Source: Legionella anisa (GTDB taxonomy: Bacteria; Pseudomonadota; Gammaproteobacteria; Legionellales; Legionellaceae). Taken from it: 64,000 nucleotides of DNA. Shown here piece after piece: positions 8,658-17,956 of this stretch. The notes under the pieces were generated by a model. That model was given only the letters and a program-made list of their open reading frames with translations, did no database searches and was not told where the DNA came from. Made by a program: the position numbers and the translations under genes. The stretch is taken from assembly GCF_001467525.1 (NCBI RefSeq), contig NZ_LNXS01000004.1, positions 1 through 64,000 on the forward strand, read 5' to 3'. Each line of letters starts with the position of its first letter. Position 1 is the first letter of the stretch.

Positions 8658-11114
8658 CTAAGAGGAAGCATCATCATGCATAAACGGTGATTTAATCTCA
8701 TCAATCACAGAGTGAAATGTTTGCTTTTTCATTGACTCAAAAGTGAACTCATCCACTAAAATAGCATCCCATCGTACGGCTTCGGTTGCAAGTAAGGCAT
8801 CCATTTCCTGTTGCGTTAATTCTTTTTTTACAACCTTCTCTTTTAGTTTGTCCCTTAATTTACCAAATTTAACCCGTCTTAAGTCACCTGCCTTTTTGAT
8901 AAGCTCATCTGTTTGAATGATCTGCTGTAACGCGTGCTCGACTCTATCTATTGGTTGTTTTGGGTCACCGCTCAGGTAAACGATGTTTTTCAACCGATCA
9001 CGATATTGATTGTTCGTGGTCATCAAACGCGCTAATTTTTGCTCCAACTTATCCGTGGGATAGCGCATCGTCTGCCCCAAAGGAAATGCCAATATACGGG
9101 CAAGTCCCCCCAAAAATCGGGATGGAAAGTTATAACACAATGCGATCATTGCTTTTTGTGCGTGATAAAAACAATAGGACACTGCCCATCGAGCATGTAA
9201 CAGATCATCAGGATTTTCATTATTCAATTGCACATTGCGTAAAACAGCCATTGCCATGTAAAGATAAGACATTCCATCAGCAAGACGTGCTGACAGACGT
9301 TCTTTACGTTTTAAATCTCCTCCCAAAACAATCAAAGATAGGTCTGCAAGCCATGCATAAGCGTGGCTCAGACGTGCGAGTCGTTTATACTCACCTTTCA
9401 TTTTTTGCTTGGGTGCATGAATAAATATCCCCCCTGTCCATCCAGAACAAATTGCTTTGGCAAAATTTTGCATGAAATATTGAATATGTTTCCAGATAAC
9501 CTCTCTAAATGCTGTTTTATCTTGGTTGGAAATAGCATAAAACTCATCACGTATGTATGGGTGGCATGCCATAGAGCCTTGTCCAAAAATTAACAAGTTT
9601 CGTGACATGACATTTGCCCCTTCCACAGTGATGGAAATAGGAACCCCGTTATAAAAATTAGTTAAATAATTACGTGGGCCCACCACCACGGCACGTCCTG
9701 CATGCACATCCATAGATGAATTAACCACTAAACGTGCCAATTCGGTATTAAAATATTTAGCAATTGCAGAAGCTACAGAAGGCTTTTTATGCTCATTCAC
9801 AGCAGCAACCGTCAATAATCGATTTGAATTAATCAAATAATTTAAACCGGCTATCTCTGCAAGTTTTTCTTCAATTCCTTCAAACTGGCCAATTTCTACA
9901 TTAAATTGGCAGCGTGCGCGCGCAAAAGCACTGGTTGCGAGATAGCACGAAGAAGAAGAACCAGCACCAAGTGCGGGTAAAGAAATCGAACGACCGATAG
10001 ACAAACATTCAACCAACATTTGCCATCCGCTACCTATTCGTTTCTGACCTCCGATCACCGTTGTTATGGGCACAAAAATATCTTTCCCACGAATAGTTCC
10101 ATTCATAAACGGTTGATCAGAAGGTAAATGGCGGTTGCCAATTTCCAAATTTTTGGTATCGCGTGGAATCAGCACACAAGTGATTCCTTCTTCGCCTTCG
10201 TCCTTCAACAAGCCATCAGGATCTTTCACATTGACTGCAAGACCAATTAACGTTGCTACTGGTGCTAAAGTAATCCAACGCTTGTCTAAAGTAATGTTTA
10301 ATCCAAGTACCATTTTCCCATCAATCTTCTTCTTCATGACGATCGCGGTTGATTGAATGGAGGTTGCATCACTGCCTGCCCCAGGTTCAGTTAAGGCAAA
10401 ACAAGGGATATCAATACCTTTTGCAAGACGGGGGAGATAATGATTCTTTTGTTCCTCTGTACCATAATAATTGATTAATTCACCAGGGCCTAATGAATTA
10501 GGTACCATAACAGTTACTGCAGCGACACCCGAACGACTGGATATTTTCATTACCACATCAGAGTGCGCACGCGCTGAAAATCCCTTACCACCATATTCTT
10601 TTGGAATCACCAAACCAAAAAATCCATTTTCCTTCATGTACTTCCAAACATGTTCGGGTAAATCACGTGTTTGGCTAATTTCCCACTCATCAATCATGCT
10701 GCATAAGGTATGCGTTTCATTATTAAGAAATAATTGTTCTTCTCCAGTAAGCTCCGTATAGACGTTCGCTAATCTATCCCAATCTGGTTTTCCCGTAAAA
10801 ATATCTTTTTCTAACCAGGTATCACCGGCATTAAGTGCTTCTTCCTCGGTTTTTGATAACTTAGGAATCGATTTACCCGCTTTCTTATAAAGGTAATCCG
10901 CAATCACTGCACGCAAAGGTTCAAGGTACACTACAAGTAAGGCCACAATAATCACAAGCCAAAGTAAAAAGCCTATAACCCAAGGCAAGCCAATAGCAAA
11001 TGTGGCTACAATTAAATAAAAGACGCTACCCAATTCCCAAACTAGCGGGTTCATTGCTCTATAAAGAACAATTAGGGTAAATATCAAGTACGCTAAAAAG
11101 AACAGAATGGCCAT
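8658..11114 (-). CDS. fadE: Membrane-anchored acyl-CoA dehydrogenase
   Basis: 818 aa from the ATG at 11114. A GGAAGG site lies 10 bases upstream, and an N-terminal extension to 11234 would overlap the divergent gene. Two or three hydrophobic segments (residues 1-70) precede the dehydrogenase part, as in E. coli FadE (814 aa). The FAD-dependent domain contains FALTEPGAGSDATS and DKRWITLAP, and later TVEGANVMSRNLLIFGQG and the DUF1974-type C-terminal extension. FadE performs the first oxidation of fatty acyl-CoA beta-oxidation. No other fad gene is nearby. Confidence 0.93.
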   Translation of the reverse strand: MAILFFLAYLIFTLIVLYRAMNPLVWELGSVFYLIVATFAIGLPWVIGFLLWLVIIVALLVVYLEPLRAVIADYLYKKAGKSIPKLSKTEEEALNAGDTWLEKDIFTGKPDWDRLANVYTELTGEEQLFLNNETHTLCSMIDEWEISQTRDLPEHVWKYMKENGFFGLVIPKEYGGKGFSARAHSDVVMKISSRSGVAAVTVMVPNSLGPGELINYYGTEEQKNHYLPRLAKGIDIPCFALTEPGAGSDATSIQSTAIVMKKKIDGKMVLGLNITLDKRWITLAPVATLIGLAVNVKDPDGLLKDEGEEGITCVLIPRDTKNLEIGNRHLPSDQPFMNGTIRGKDIFVPITTVIGGQKRIGSGWQMLVECLSIGRSISLPALGAGSSSSCYLATSAFARARCQFNVEIGQFEGIEEKLAEIAGLNYLINSNRLLTVAAVNEHKKPSVASAIAKYFNTELARLVVNSSMDVHAGRAVVVGPRNYLTNFYNGVPISITVEGANVMSRNLLIFGQGSMACHPYIRDEFYAISNQDKTAFREVIWKHIQYFMQNFAKAICSGWTGGIFIHAPKQKMKGEYKRLARLSHAYAWLADLSLIVLGGDLKRKERLSARLADGMSYLYMAMAVLRNVQLNNENPDDLLHARWAVSYCFYHAQKAMIALCYNFPSRFLGGLARILAFPLGQTMRYPTDKLEQKLARLMTTNNQYRDRLKNIVYLSGDPKQPIDRVEHALQQIIQTDELIKKAGDLRRVKFGKLRDKLKEKVVKKELTQQEMDALLATEAVRWDAILVDEFTFESMKKQTFHSVIDEIKSPFMHDDASS

Positions 11115-11182
11115 AATATCAATACCTTCCTTGCTTTGTATAATAAAGCTGTAGTATATACTCTTTATTTTGCGAGTAGCAA

Positions 11183-11797
11183 TTGAGCACGAACCAACGC
11201 TTAGTCTGGAATTTTGAATTTGCCCCAAAAGCAAACTTACCCTTAGCTCATTTTGAGGATAAAAAAGACGAACAATTAAAATGGGAGATTCGTTATTTTT
11301 GGCCGGATAATGAAACCATTATTTTAAACACTATTGATAATTCATTACTCGAATTAGCTAATTATAAACAGAAACTTCGAGAAGATTGTTATTATTTGCT
11401 GCCTGGACAAAACTACAACATCAAGAAACGCCGAGAGCAGTTGCTTTATAAACCATTACTTAAACAAATAAACCATGCTGTTGGTTATGGGCGAAAAATA
11501 ATTCTTGAACGAACTCAAGACCAGGTTCTTTCTCCGCAGTTACAGGAAATGGTGCAACAAGTTGAAAAAGAAGGCATCGAAGTTTTTGTTAAAAAGGAAG
11601 CACTTATCTATAAGCTTCCAACACAACCTAAAGTGAAAATCGAGCTTGCCCGTCTTGAGGTACTCCAAAAAATTTATTTTAGCGTATGTATTGAAGGAAA
11701 ATCACTGCAGCTCGTAGAGACGATTTCCAAACACTTGCTGGATGAACCTGTTTCCTGCGAATATGTAACTTTCCTAAAAAATTTACTGCAATTATGA
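11183..11797 (+). CDS. Orphan protein upstream of the chromate-transporter gene
   Basis: 204 aa from a TTG, family not recognised. No signal peptide or membrane segment is evident. It is rich in Lys, Glu and Leu, with a predicted mixed alpha/beta character and a central basic region (IKKRREQLLYKPLLKQ). The TTG has only a weak upstream purine stretch, so the start is uncertain. The stop overlaps the start of the next gene as ATGA, so both are probably one transcript. That pairing is the only hint of function, and I assign none. Confidence 0.6.
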   Translation: MSTNQRLVWNFEFAPKANLPLAHFEDKKDEQLKWEIRYFWPDNETIILNTIDNSLLELANYKQKLREDCYYLLPGQNYNIKKRREQLLYKPLLKQINHAVGYGRKIILERTQDQVLSPQLQEMVQQVEKEGIEVFVKKEALIYKLPTQPKVKIELARLEVLQKIYFSVCIEGKSLQLVETISKHLLDEPVSCEYVTFLKNLLQL

Positions 11798-12327
11798 TAA
11801 ATACCCTGTTCGCTATTATTTTAAGCTTTGGAAAAATTGGTCTTATTTCCCTGGGGGGAGGTAATTCCATGTTAAAATTATTGGAATATGAAGCGGTTGA
11901 GTATCGACAGTGGATTGGACAGGAAGAGTTTATTGCCATGGTTGGTTCAACTTTTATTTTTCCAGGATTAACCGGAGTCAAATTATCTGCCCTTATAGGG
12001 TATAAAGCCGCTGGAGTCACCGGTTTGATTCTTGCTGTACTTAGTCTTAATTTGCCAGGTTTATTAATGGCCTTGGCTGGCTATCATTGGCTGACCAGTC
12101 ATAATGGACCTGGAATGCGAAAAATAATGGTTGGAGTACAATATGGTGCGTTGGCTTTACTCGCTGCAGCCAGTTACTCAGTTGCTCAAGGCGTCGTCAG
12201 CATGTATTTTTCTATTCCAATTGCACTGTGTTGTTTTGTATTTTTTCTCGCTTTAACTTTTTGGAATTTATCACCCTTTTATGGGTTTATAGGTTTTATA
12301 GTAGTGTGTTTTTTTCTAGTTCGTTAA
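11794..12327 (+). CDS. Single-domain CHR family (chromate transporter-like) protein
   Basis: 177 aa inner-membrane protein with about five hydrophobic segments. The CHR-domain hallmarks are present: FGKIGLISLGGGNSMLKLLE near the N-terminus, then GQEEFIAMVGSTFIFPGLTGVKLSALIGYKAAG. Short-chain CHR proteins usually occur as adjacent pairs that act together, while long ones are two-domain fusions. No second CHR gene is present here, so it may act as a homodimer or with a distant partner. Chromate as substrate is not shown, and other anions are possible. Confidence 0.82.
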   Translation: MINTLFAIILSFGKIGLISLGGGNSMLKLLEYEAVEYRQWIGQEEFIAMVGSTFIFPGLTGVKLSALIGYKAAGVTGLILAVLSLNLPGLLMALAGYHWLTSHNGPGMRKIMVGVQYGALALLAAASYSVAQGVVSMYFSIPIALCCFVFFLALTFWNLSPFYGFIGFIVVCFFLVR

Positions 12328-12386
12328 GGTCTAAAATAGTAACGTGCTAATCCTAATATTTTAAAGAATAAAATGGAGTTACTCCC

Positions 12387-14459
12387 TTGGAAACCGTGTT
12401 GGATAATCCAGAATATTATATCAATCGAGAATTTTCTATTATAGCATTTAATCAGAGGGTTCTTATGTTGGCTAATGATGAGCGCATTCCTGTACTGGAG
12501 AGAATGCGTTTTCTTAGCATCTGCAGCAGTAACCTTGATGAGTTTTTTGAAATACGCGTTGCCGGACTTAAAGAAAAAATTGCACTCTCCTCAGGAAAAT
12601 TAACGATTGATGGTTTACGTCCTGATGAAGCATTTAGTCAGATCAGCCAAAAAACGCATAAACTCATCGATCAACTTTACTTCATATTTAATAAACAACT
12701 TCTCCCGGCATTGAGTAAAGAAAATATTCACTTTCTTGATACTGAAAAATGGACCGACGACATTCACCTGTGGGCAAAGCACTATTTTAAACATGAGATT
12801 CAACCCGTAATTAGCCCAATCGCTCTTGATTTAGCGCATCCTTTACCGCAACTGATTAATAAAAGCTTAAACTTTATTATTTCTTTAAGTGGTAAGGATG
12901 CTTTTGATCGTAATATTAATTATGCGGTAGTACATGCTCCAAGATCGATTCCCAGGATTATTCATTTACCTTCAGAATTATGTGGCGATGCGCATTATTT
13001 TGTTCATCTCTCCTCAATTATTACTACCCACGTGAATAGTTTATTCCCAGGGATGGAAATTAGCGGCTGCTATTCATTTCGTCTTACTCGAAATAGTGAT
13101 CTTTTTTTGCGAGAAGAAGAAATTGATGATTTGGCCAAAGCTGTACAGCGCGAGATTTTTTCCCGTCATTATGGCCATGTAGTTCGACTTGAAATTGAAA
13201 AAAATTGCCCAGAAAAAATTGTTGATTTCTTATTGCAAAAATACCATTTACGTCATGAAGATACCTATTATTGTGATGGGCCAGTTAACATCCAACGCCA
13301 TTTAACTGCAATTAACAGCATTGATAGACCGGATTTGAATTACCCACCTTTTACAGCACAATATCCTCACTTTCCCAAGTCAGAACGTAATTTATTTAAT
13401 GTCATTGATGAGCAAGACATTCTACTGCATCACCCTTATCAAAGCTTTGAAGTGGTTATTGATTTTGTCAGACAGGCAGCAAGCGATCCTAATGTTGTGG
13501 CGATTAGTCAAACTTTATATCGTACTCGCTCACAATCAGTGATGGTTGATGCTTTGGTGGATGCTGCTCATTCAGGCAAAGAAGTTACTGCCGTTATTGA
13601 ATTACGGGCTCGTTTTGATGAAGAATCCAATCTGAAATTGGCAAATCGTTTACATGCCGCGGGAATTCTAGTGCTTTATGGCGTTGTAGGATATAAAACT
13701 CATGCCAAAATGACCCTTGTCGTCAGACGAGCTCATGGGAAACTCAAACGTTACGTACATTTAAGTACGGGAAACTACCATGAATACACTGCAAAACGTT
13801 ACACTGATTTCGGTTTATTAACCTGTGAGCCTACAATTACCTCCGATATTCAAATCATTTTTCAACAGCTAACCGGCCTTGGCAAAGTAGTTAAACTCAA
13901 AGCGCTAAGCCACTCACCTTTTACCTTACAAAAAACATTGCTGCAATACATCGAACAATGCACTGCAGCCGCATTAAAAAAAGGAGACACAGAAATTCTC
14001 CTTAAAGTAAATGGATTAGCTGATAAAACCATAATTCAAGCTTTATATAAGGCATCACAAGCGGGAGTTAAAATAAATTTGCTTGTGCGTGGGGTATGTT
14101 GCCTCAAACCTGGAATCCCTGGTATTTCAGAAAACATACGCGTGCTTTCCTATATCGGACGATTCCTAGAACATCATCGGGTATTCTACTTTCGCACTGA
14201 CGAAGAAGAATATTATTTTTGTTCTAGTGCGGATCTCATGGAAAGAAATTTATACCATCGTATTGAAATTATGTTTCCAATTCTTGATGAAAACTGCAAG
14301 AAACGAATCAAACAAGAAATCATTAAAAACTACCTCAAAGACAACAGTAACACGTGGGAAATGCAAAGTGATGGCAGCTATAAGCCTGTAACTCAAGGAA
14401 ATAATTGTGCCCAGGAAAAACTTATTAAGCTCTTTCAAGATGAGGGACAAGTGATTTAA
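12387..14459 (+). CDS. ppk1: Polyphosphate kinase 1
   Basis: 690 aa. Ppk1 makes inorganic polyphosphate from ATP through a phosphohistidine intermediate. It starts at a TTG (12387) with GGAG 8 bases upstream; a nearer ATG at 12373 is out of frame. Domains in order: the N-terminal helical domain (YINREFSIIAFNQRVL), the head domain, then two phospholipase-D-like catalytic domains. These hold YKTHAKMTLVVRR with the phosphorylated His, HLSTGNYHEYTAKRYTDFG, and RFLEHHRVFYF near the C-terminus. No ppx lies beside it. Confidence 0.95.
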   Translation: METVLDNPEYYINREFSIIAFNQRVLMLANDERIPVLERMRFLSICSSNLDEFFEIRVAGLKEKIALSSGKLTIDGLRPDEAFSQISQKTHKLIDQLYFIFNKQLLPALSKENIHFLDTEKWTDDIHLWAKHYFKHEIQPVISPIALDLAHPLPQLINKSLNFIISLSGKDAFDRNINYAVVHAPRSIPRIIHLPSELCGDAHYFVHLSSIITTHVNSLFPGMEISGCYSFRLTRNSDLFLREEEIDDLAKAVQREIFSRHYGHVVRLEIEKNCPEKIVDFLLQKYHLRHEDTYYCDGPVNIQRHLTAINSIDRPDLNYPPFTAQYPHFPKSERNLFNVIDEQDILLHHPYQSFEVVIDFVRQAASDPNVVAISQTLYRTRSQSVMVDALVDAAHSGKEVTAVIELRARFDEESNLKLANRLHAAGILVLYGVVGYKTHAKMTLVVRRAHGKLKRYVHLSTGNYHEYTAKRYTDFGLLTCEPTITSDIQIIFQQLTGLGKVVKLKALSHSPFTLQKTLLQYIEQCTAAALKKGDTEILLKVNGLADKTIIQALYKASQAGVKINLLVRGVCCLKPGIPGISENIRVLSYIGRFLEHHRVFYFRTDEEEYYFCSSADLMERNLYHRIEIMFPILDENCKKRIKQEIIKNYLKDNSNTWEMQSDGSYKPVTQGNNCAQEKLIKLFQDEGQVI

Positions 14460-14526
14460 TCTCAGTTCGTGCATTTTCTGTGCACAATGAGCTGTTGCAT
14501 CGCAGCAACATGAAGGCTGGAACTGG

Positions 14527-14547
14527 ATTCCGCGCATAGCGCGGAAT
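14527..14547. repeat. Short palindrome in a dispersed-repeat style tail
   Basis: ATTCCGCG (14527-14534) pairs perfectly with CGCGGAAT (14540-14547) around a CATAG loop, followed by TGTAGG. It sits between the convergent ppk1 and ldcA genes and resembles the 'GGATYCCGCG...CGCGG...GTAG' hairpins found elsewhere in the window (19083-19192, 39685-39729, 58369-58399). It could also help end transcription. Confidence 0.5.
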
Positions 14548-14577
14548 GTAGGCATTGTTTCCCTCGAACTACATTCT

Positions 14578-15477
14578 TTAACGAAAACACGTTAATTGGG
14601 CCTTTTCCCCCAATTGTAAATGCGCCTCGGTGCCAAAAGGAATGGGAAAATTAATCGGACCATGCCCTATTCCTGCAATTCTTAATACTGGAATAGAGCA
14701 GCTTTCAGCAAAACGCTGTAAAACGGGCTCAATCAATGAGGAACCATTAGGTTCATCACCCTCGAGAAAATCTCCCAGTATGATTGCAGCAGCATGTGAA
14801 AAAAGGCTTGCTTGCTTTAAATGTTCCAGCATGCGATCAACACGGTATCCTCGCTCGCCAATTTCTTCGAGCAAAATAATTTTGTCTCGACCATCCATTT
14901 GCCAACATGTTCCCACTCCAGACTGAATTATTGCTAAGTTGCCGCCAGTTACATGGGATTTAATAAAGCCCTCTTTTTGCGCCTGTCTGTTCAGTGGGAT
15001 TAATCCGGTAAATTGAGTCGGCGCATCCCCAAATAAAATGGACTTCACCGCTGCAATCGTCTCTTTAGAAAACTTATCAGGCGCAGCAGCACCATGAATT
15101 GTTGGCCAACCCCAATGTTGTTGTAAATAAAGATGAAGGCAAGTCACATCACTTATGCCAATAAATATTTTGACCGCATCCGGGGGATGAATTTCTGCCA
15201 ATTTGGGGATTAAACGCGTGGAACCATAACCACCACGCACACAAATTACAGCTTTTGTTTTAGGATTCTGTAGGGCATTTTTAAGATGGGTGAACCGCAT
15301 TTCATCCGTATTCGCACATAATAAATCGGGAGCAAAAATATCCTTCTGAACAACACAGTTTAATTCCCAAGACTCTAATAATTCTTTTAATCCAAACAAT
15401 TGGCTATCCGAACTGCGAGACGCAGGTGCAATGATTTCCACAGAATCTCCAATGCTTAAGATAGGTAATTTTTTCAT
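14578..15477 (-). CDS. ldcA: Muramoyltetrapeptide L,D-carboxypeptidase (peptidase S66)
   Basis: 299 aa cytoplasmic S66 serine peptidase that removes the terminal D-Ala from recycled murein tetrapeptides. Signatures: N-terminal GDSVEIIAPAS, the nucleophile elbow RGGYGSTRLIPKL with catalytic Ser, FIGISDVTCLHL, and IHGAAA. In the second half, ILLEEIGERGYRVDRMLEHL carries the catalytic Glu, and the C-terminal GIGHGPINFPIPFG carries the His. It complements the AmgK-MurU recycling pair encoded 7 kb away. Confidence 0.92.
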   Translation of the reverse strand: MKKLPILSIGDSVEIIAPASRSSDSQLFGLKELLESWELNCVVQKDIFAPDLLCANTDEMRFTHLKNALQNPKTKAVICVRGGYGSTRLIPKLAEIHPPDAVKIFIGISDVTCLHLYLQQHWGWPTIHGAAAPDKFSKETIAAVKSILFGDAPTQFTGLIPLNRQAQKEGFIKSHVTGGNLAIIQSGVGTCWQMDGRDKIILLEEIGERGYRVDRMLEHLKQASLFSHAAAIILGDFLEGDEPNGSSLIEPVLQRFAESCSIPVLRIAGIGHGPINFPIPFGTEAHLQLGEKAQLTCFR

Positions 15478-15573
15478 TCGTGATCTCTTATAATTTTTGT
15501 CATTTTGGGTAAAAGCTATTTTAGTGTAATTTTTTTAGGAAAAAGAAAGTAAATACATTGTTAAAATGTATGT

Positions 15574-16557
15574 TTAACTTAATAGGGTTTTACTTAATTT
15601 TCCTGGTTCTTCACAAACTAAGCGTGGCACTAAATATCCTGGCAAAAGATGTTGTAGTTGCTGATAAATATTTTGTACTGTAGCGAAAGGCAAATCAAAA
15701 TGAGCTGCTCCTTTTACTTTATCTAATCGATGTAGATAATAAGGCAAAACGCCGTATGCAAATAAGGCTTGGCTTAAACCAGCCAGAATATGAGCATCAT
15801 CATTTATTCCTGCTAATAAAACAGTTTGATTTAACAAATGGCATCCTATTTGCCGTAAATCATTAAGTCTTTGTCGCACCGAATCATCAAGTTCCTGTGC
15901 ATGATTGCAATGCAGGACAATCACTTTGTTGAATCGAGTTGTTTTTAATAATGAAAGTAGACCCTGCTCAATCCGTTCGGGAAAAACTACAGGAATTCGT
16001 GTATGAATGCGCAATGTATGCAGATGAGGAATATCTTCCAGTTGTTGGATTAGCTCAGAGAGAACCAAATCGGATGCCAATAAAGGATCACCGCCACTTA
16101 AAATCACCTCAGTAATACTGGTATCTTGTGCAAGATAATCACAAATTGCTTTAAATCCATGACGACCAGGATTATTATCTTGATAAGGAAAATGTCTGCG
16201 GAAACAATACCGACAGTTCACAGCACAAACACCAGTCAAAGTTAACAAAACACGGCCGTAATACTTATGAATTAATCCTCGAATTGGATTAGTACTGCGT
16301 TCATCTAAGGGGTCAACACTGAATCCCTCGCTCACGTGTAATTCAGATTCAGTAGCTAAAACTTGAAGCAATAGAGGATCACGAGGATTTCCTTTTTGCA
16401 TGCGCTTGGCAAACCCTAAAGGAATACGACTCGGAAATTGCTTTTCGGCATATAAATTCCCAATAGAGGAAGGCAGCTCCAGAAAAGTTAATAATTCAGT
16501 AACTGAAGCAAAACCTTGAACCAAATTTTTTTGCCAACTTAAAGAGGTATCTCGCAT
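15574..16557 (-). CDS. epmB: EF-P beta-lysylation protein, radical-SAM lysine 2,3-aminomutase-like
   Basis: 327 aa. The radical-SAM cluster motif is C111-x3-C115-x2-C118 (CAVNCRYCFRRHF), followed by the ILSGGDPLLASD glycine motif. The C-terminal PGKLSKTLL region supplies the PLP lysine. EpmB converts (S)-alpha-lysine to (R)-beta-lysine for attachment to EF-P. It diverges from efp across a 71-base gap, a conserved arrangement that makes the assignment firm. The partner ligase epmA is not in the window. Confidence 0.95.
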   Translation of the reverse strand: MRDTSLSWQKNLVQGFASVTELLTFLELPSSIGNLYAEKQFPSRIPLGFAKRMQKGNPRDPLLLQVLATESELHVSEGFSVDPLDERSTNPIRGLIHKYYGRVLLTLTGVCAVNCRYCFRRHFPYQDNNPGRHGFKAICDYLAQDTSITEVILSGGDPLLASDLVLSELIQQLEDIPHLHTLRIHTRIPVVFPERIEQGLLSLLKTTRFNKVIVLHCNHAQELDDSVRQRLNDLRQIGCHLLNQTVLLAGINDDAHILAGLSQALFAYGVLPYYLHRLDKVKGAAHFDLPFATVQNIYQQLQHLLPGYLVPRLVCEEPGKLSKTLLS

Positions 16558-16628
16558 TAATTACACAGAATTGATAAACTGTGCGAACTTTAACTAAAAC
16601 GAAGCAAAATCTCAACTGTGGAGCACTA

Positions 16629-17198
16629 ATGGCAATTTATAGCACCAATGAATTAAAAAATGGCTTAAAAGTAATGGTTGATGACGCCCCATGTACTATT
16701 CTCGATTGTGAATTTGTAAAACCCGGAAAAGGCCAAGCTTTTACTCGCATTAAAATCCGTAACTTGAAAACAGGCCGAGTTGTAGAGCGCACGTTCAAAT
16801 CGAATGAATCATTACCTTCTGCTGATGTTGCCGATATGGAAATGCAATACCTTTATAACGATGGCGAGCAATGGCATTTTATGGTTCCTGATAATTTTGA
16901 ACAATATGCTTTGGGCAAAGAAGTTCTTGCTGATGCGGCCCAATGGTTAAAAGAACAAGATATTTGTATCGTAACCCTTTGGAATAATGAACCAATACAA
17001 GTTACACCACCTAATTTTGTGGTTTTAGAAATTACTGAAACCGATCCTGGATTAAAAGGCGATACCTCTGGTGGCGGTGGAAAACCAGCCATTTTAGAAA
17101 CTGGAGCTGTAGTGCGCGTCCCCTTATTCGTACAAACTGGCGAGTTAATTAAAGTAGATACTCGTAAAGGCGAGTACGTTTCTCGCGCGAAAGAATAA
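16629..17198 (+). CDS. efp: Elongation factor P
   Basis: 189 aa from the ATG at 16629, preceded by TGGAG. An in-frame GTG at 16581 would add 16 unlikely residues. EF-P relieves ribosome stalling at polyproline. Three beta-barrel domains are intact. The modified lysine is K34 in the loop [10 protein letters not shown], exactly the context recognised by EpmA/EpmB beta-lysylation. The C-terminal signature [19 protein letters not shown] is present. It is divergently transcribed from epmB and ends at a clear intrinsic terminator. Confidence 0.97.
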   Translation: MAIYSTNELKNGLKVMVDDAPCTILDCEFVKPGKGQAFTRIKIRNLKTGRVVERTFKSNESLPSADVADMEMQYLYNDGEQWHFMVPDNFEQYALGKEVLADAAQWLKEQDICIVTLWNNEPIQVTPPNFVVLEITETDPGLKGDTSGGGGKPAILETGAVVRVPLFVQTGELIKVDTRKGEYVSRAKE

Positions 17199-17213
17199 TT
17201 CCATTCAATGAGT

Positions 17214-17240
17214 AATTCCCCAAGTTTTGGGGAATTTTAA
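17214..17240 (+). terminator. Intrinsic terminator of efp
   Basis: AATTCCCC (17214-17221) and GGGGAATT (17229-17236) form a perfect 8-bp stem with an AAGTTTT loop, followed by TTAAATTT. It lies 16 bases after the efp stop. Confidence 0.8.
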
Positions 17241-17275
17241 ATTTAGATGCACCAAATACAGCCATTCCCCGATAA

Positions 17276-17303
17276 CGACCCTCGCGCCCGGCCACGAGGA
17301 TCG
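17276..17303. terminator. GC-rich hairpin downstream of the Tyr-rich lipoprotein gene
   Basis: CGACCCTCG (17276-17284) pairs with CGAGGATCG (17295-17303) with one mismatch. It lies 33 bases beyond the stop of the minus-strand lipoprotein gene, without a convincing T-run, so it is a possible terminator only. Confidence 0.35.
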
Positions 17304-17335
17304 TTTAATGAACCCAATGAAAACAGGCTCTTCAA

Positions 17336-17710
17336 TTAATAAACCTGATAAGTATTATACATACCCCAATAACCCACATTACCTAAATCATCATAGCCAT
17401 AATAATAAGCATCGCTATCATTGTAATAATCTATGTCCCAATAGGGGCTAGTCTGATACCCAACACTATAGGCGTAAGCAGGAGTAGTATAGGCTGGAGT
17501 ATAGTAAGTCTTAGCATAGCCCGGAGTGTAATAGGTTTTAGCAGTGGGGTAGTAGGTCTTAGTATAGGTTTTAGTAGCAGGGGTGTAGTAGGTTTTAGTC
17601 GTATAAACTGGAGTAGTAGAAGTTGGAGTGTAATACACTCGATCTCGAGCACATCCAGTTATTAAAGATACAGTGCCTAACACCGTTACAACAAGCATTA
17701 ATCTGTTCAT
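17336..17710 (-). CDS. Tyrosine/threonine-rich repeat lipoprotein
   Basis: 124 aa. A lipoprotein signal peptide ends in the lipobox LITG-C20, so the mature protein is predicted to be lipid-anchored in the envelope. Residues about 25-85 are a low-complexity run of imperfect K-T-Y-Y-T-P units (TPATKTYTKTYYPTAKTYY and so on). The tail is rich in Tyr, Asp and Gly. No known family or catalytic motif is recognised. Such sequences are likely disordered or stack through aromatic side chains, and a surface or cell-wall-associated role is a guess. The repeated codons make it prone to length variation. Confidence 0.75.
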   Translation of the reverse strand: MNRLMLVVTVLGTVSLITGCARDRVYYTPTSTTPVYTTKTYYTPATKTYTKTYYPTAKTYYTPGYAKTYYTPAYTTPAYAYSVGYQTSPYWDIDYYNDSDAYYYGYDDLGNVGYWGMYNTYQVY

Positions 17711-17776
17711 GATATCTTCCTATTCATTGATACTTAATAGACTGAATCTTAAAAATTAGTAATAATGCCAGTGATG

Positions 17777-17956
17777 TCAGCGGTGCCCATGATGCCAATA
17801 AGCATAATTTGCTACTTTGAGTAAATTAGTGTTAATGGACGAGACATCTGTCCTTTGAGCTGGATTCTCAGGAGCTGAAGGGAATGCCGCAAAAATGGGC
17901 AAGGCAGTTAAGAAAAAAGGAATACTTAAGACTACGGAAATAATTAGTTTTTTCAT
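17777..17956 (-). CDS. 59-residue exported peptide
   Basis: Reading the minus strand from the ATG at 17956 gives 59 codons before a TGA at 17779-17777. A strong AGGAGG site lies 5 bases upstream of the ATG. The N-terminus MKKLIISVVLSIPFF... is a textbook signal peptide, with likely cleavage after LPIFA or FAA. The mature part is about 35 residues and ends in the aromatic/His-rich NYAYWHHGHR. No family is recognised. The good ribosome site and signal peptide argue it is real. It follows the same strand as the Tyr-rich lipoprotein but is separated from it by 66 bases. Confidence 0.6.
   Translation of the reverse strand: MKKLIISVVLSIPFFLTALPIFAAFPSAPENPAQRTDVSSINTNLLKVANYAYWHHGHR

Noticed and set aside
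8951..9593. Plus-strand frames inside fadE
   Set aside because: They are antisense to a well-supported gene and show no protein-family features.
14250..14555. A 101-codon frame antisense to the ppk1 end
   Set aside because: It overlaps the ppk1 catalytic domain coding sequence and the palindromic repeat; no family pattern.
17431..17652. A Leu/Pro/Thr-rich minus-strand frame
   Set aside because: It is the shifted reading of the Tyr-rich lipoprotein gene, whose signal peptide and lipobox support the other frame.
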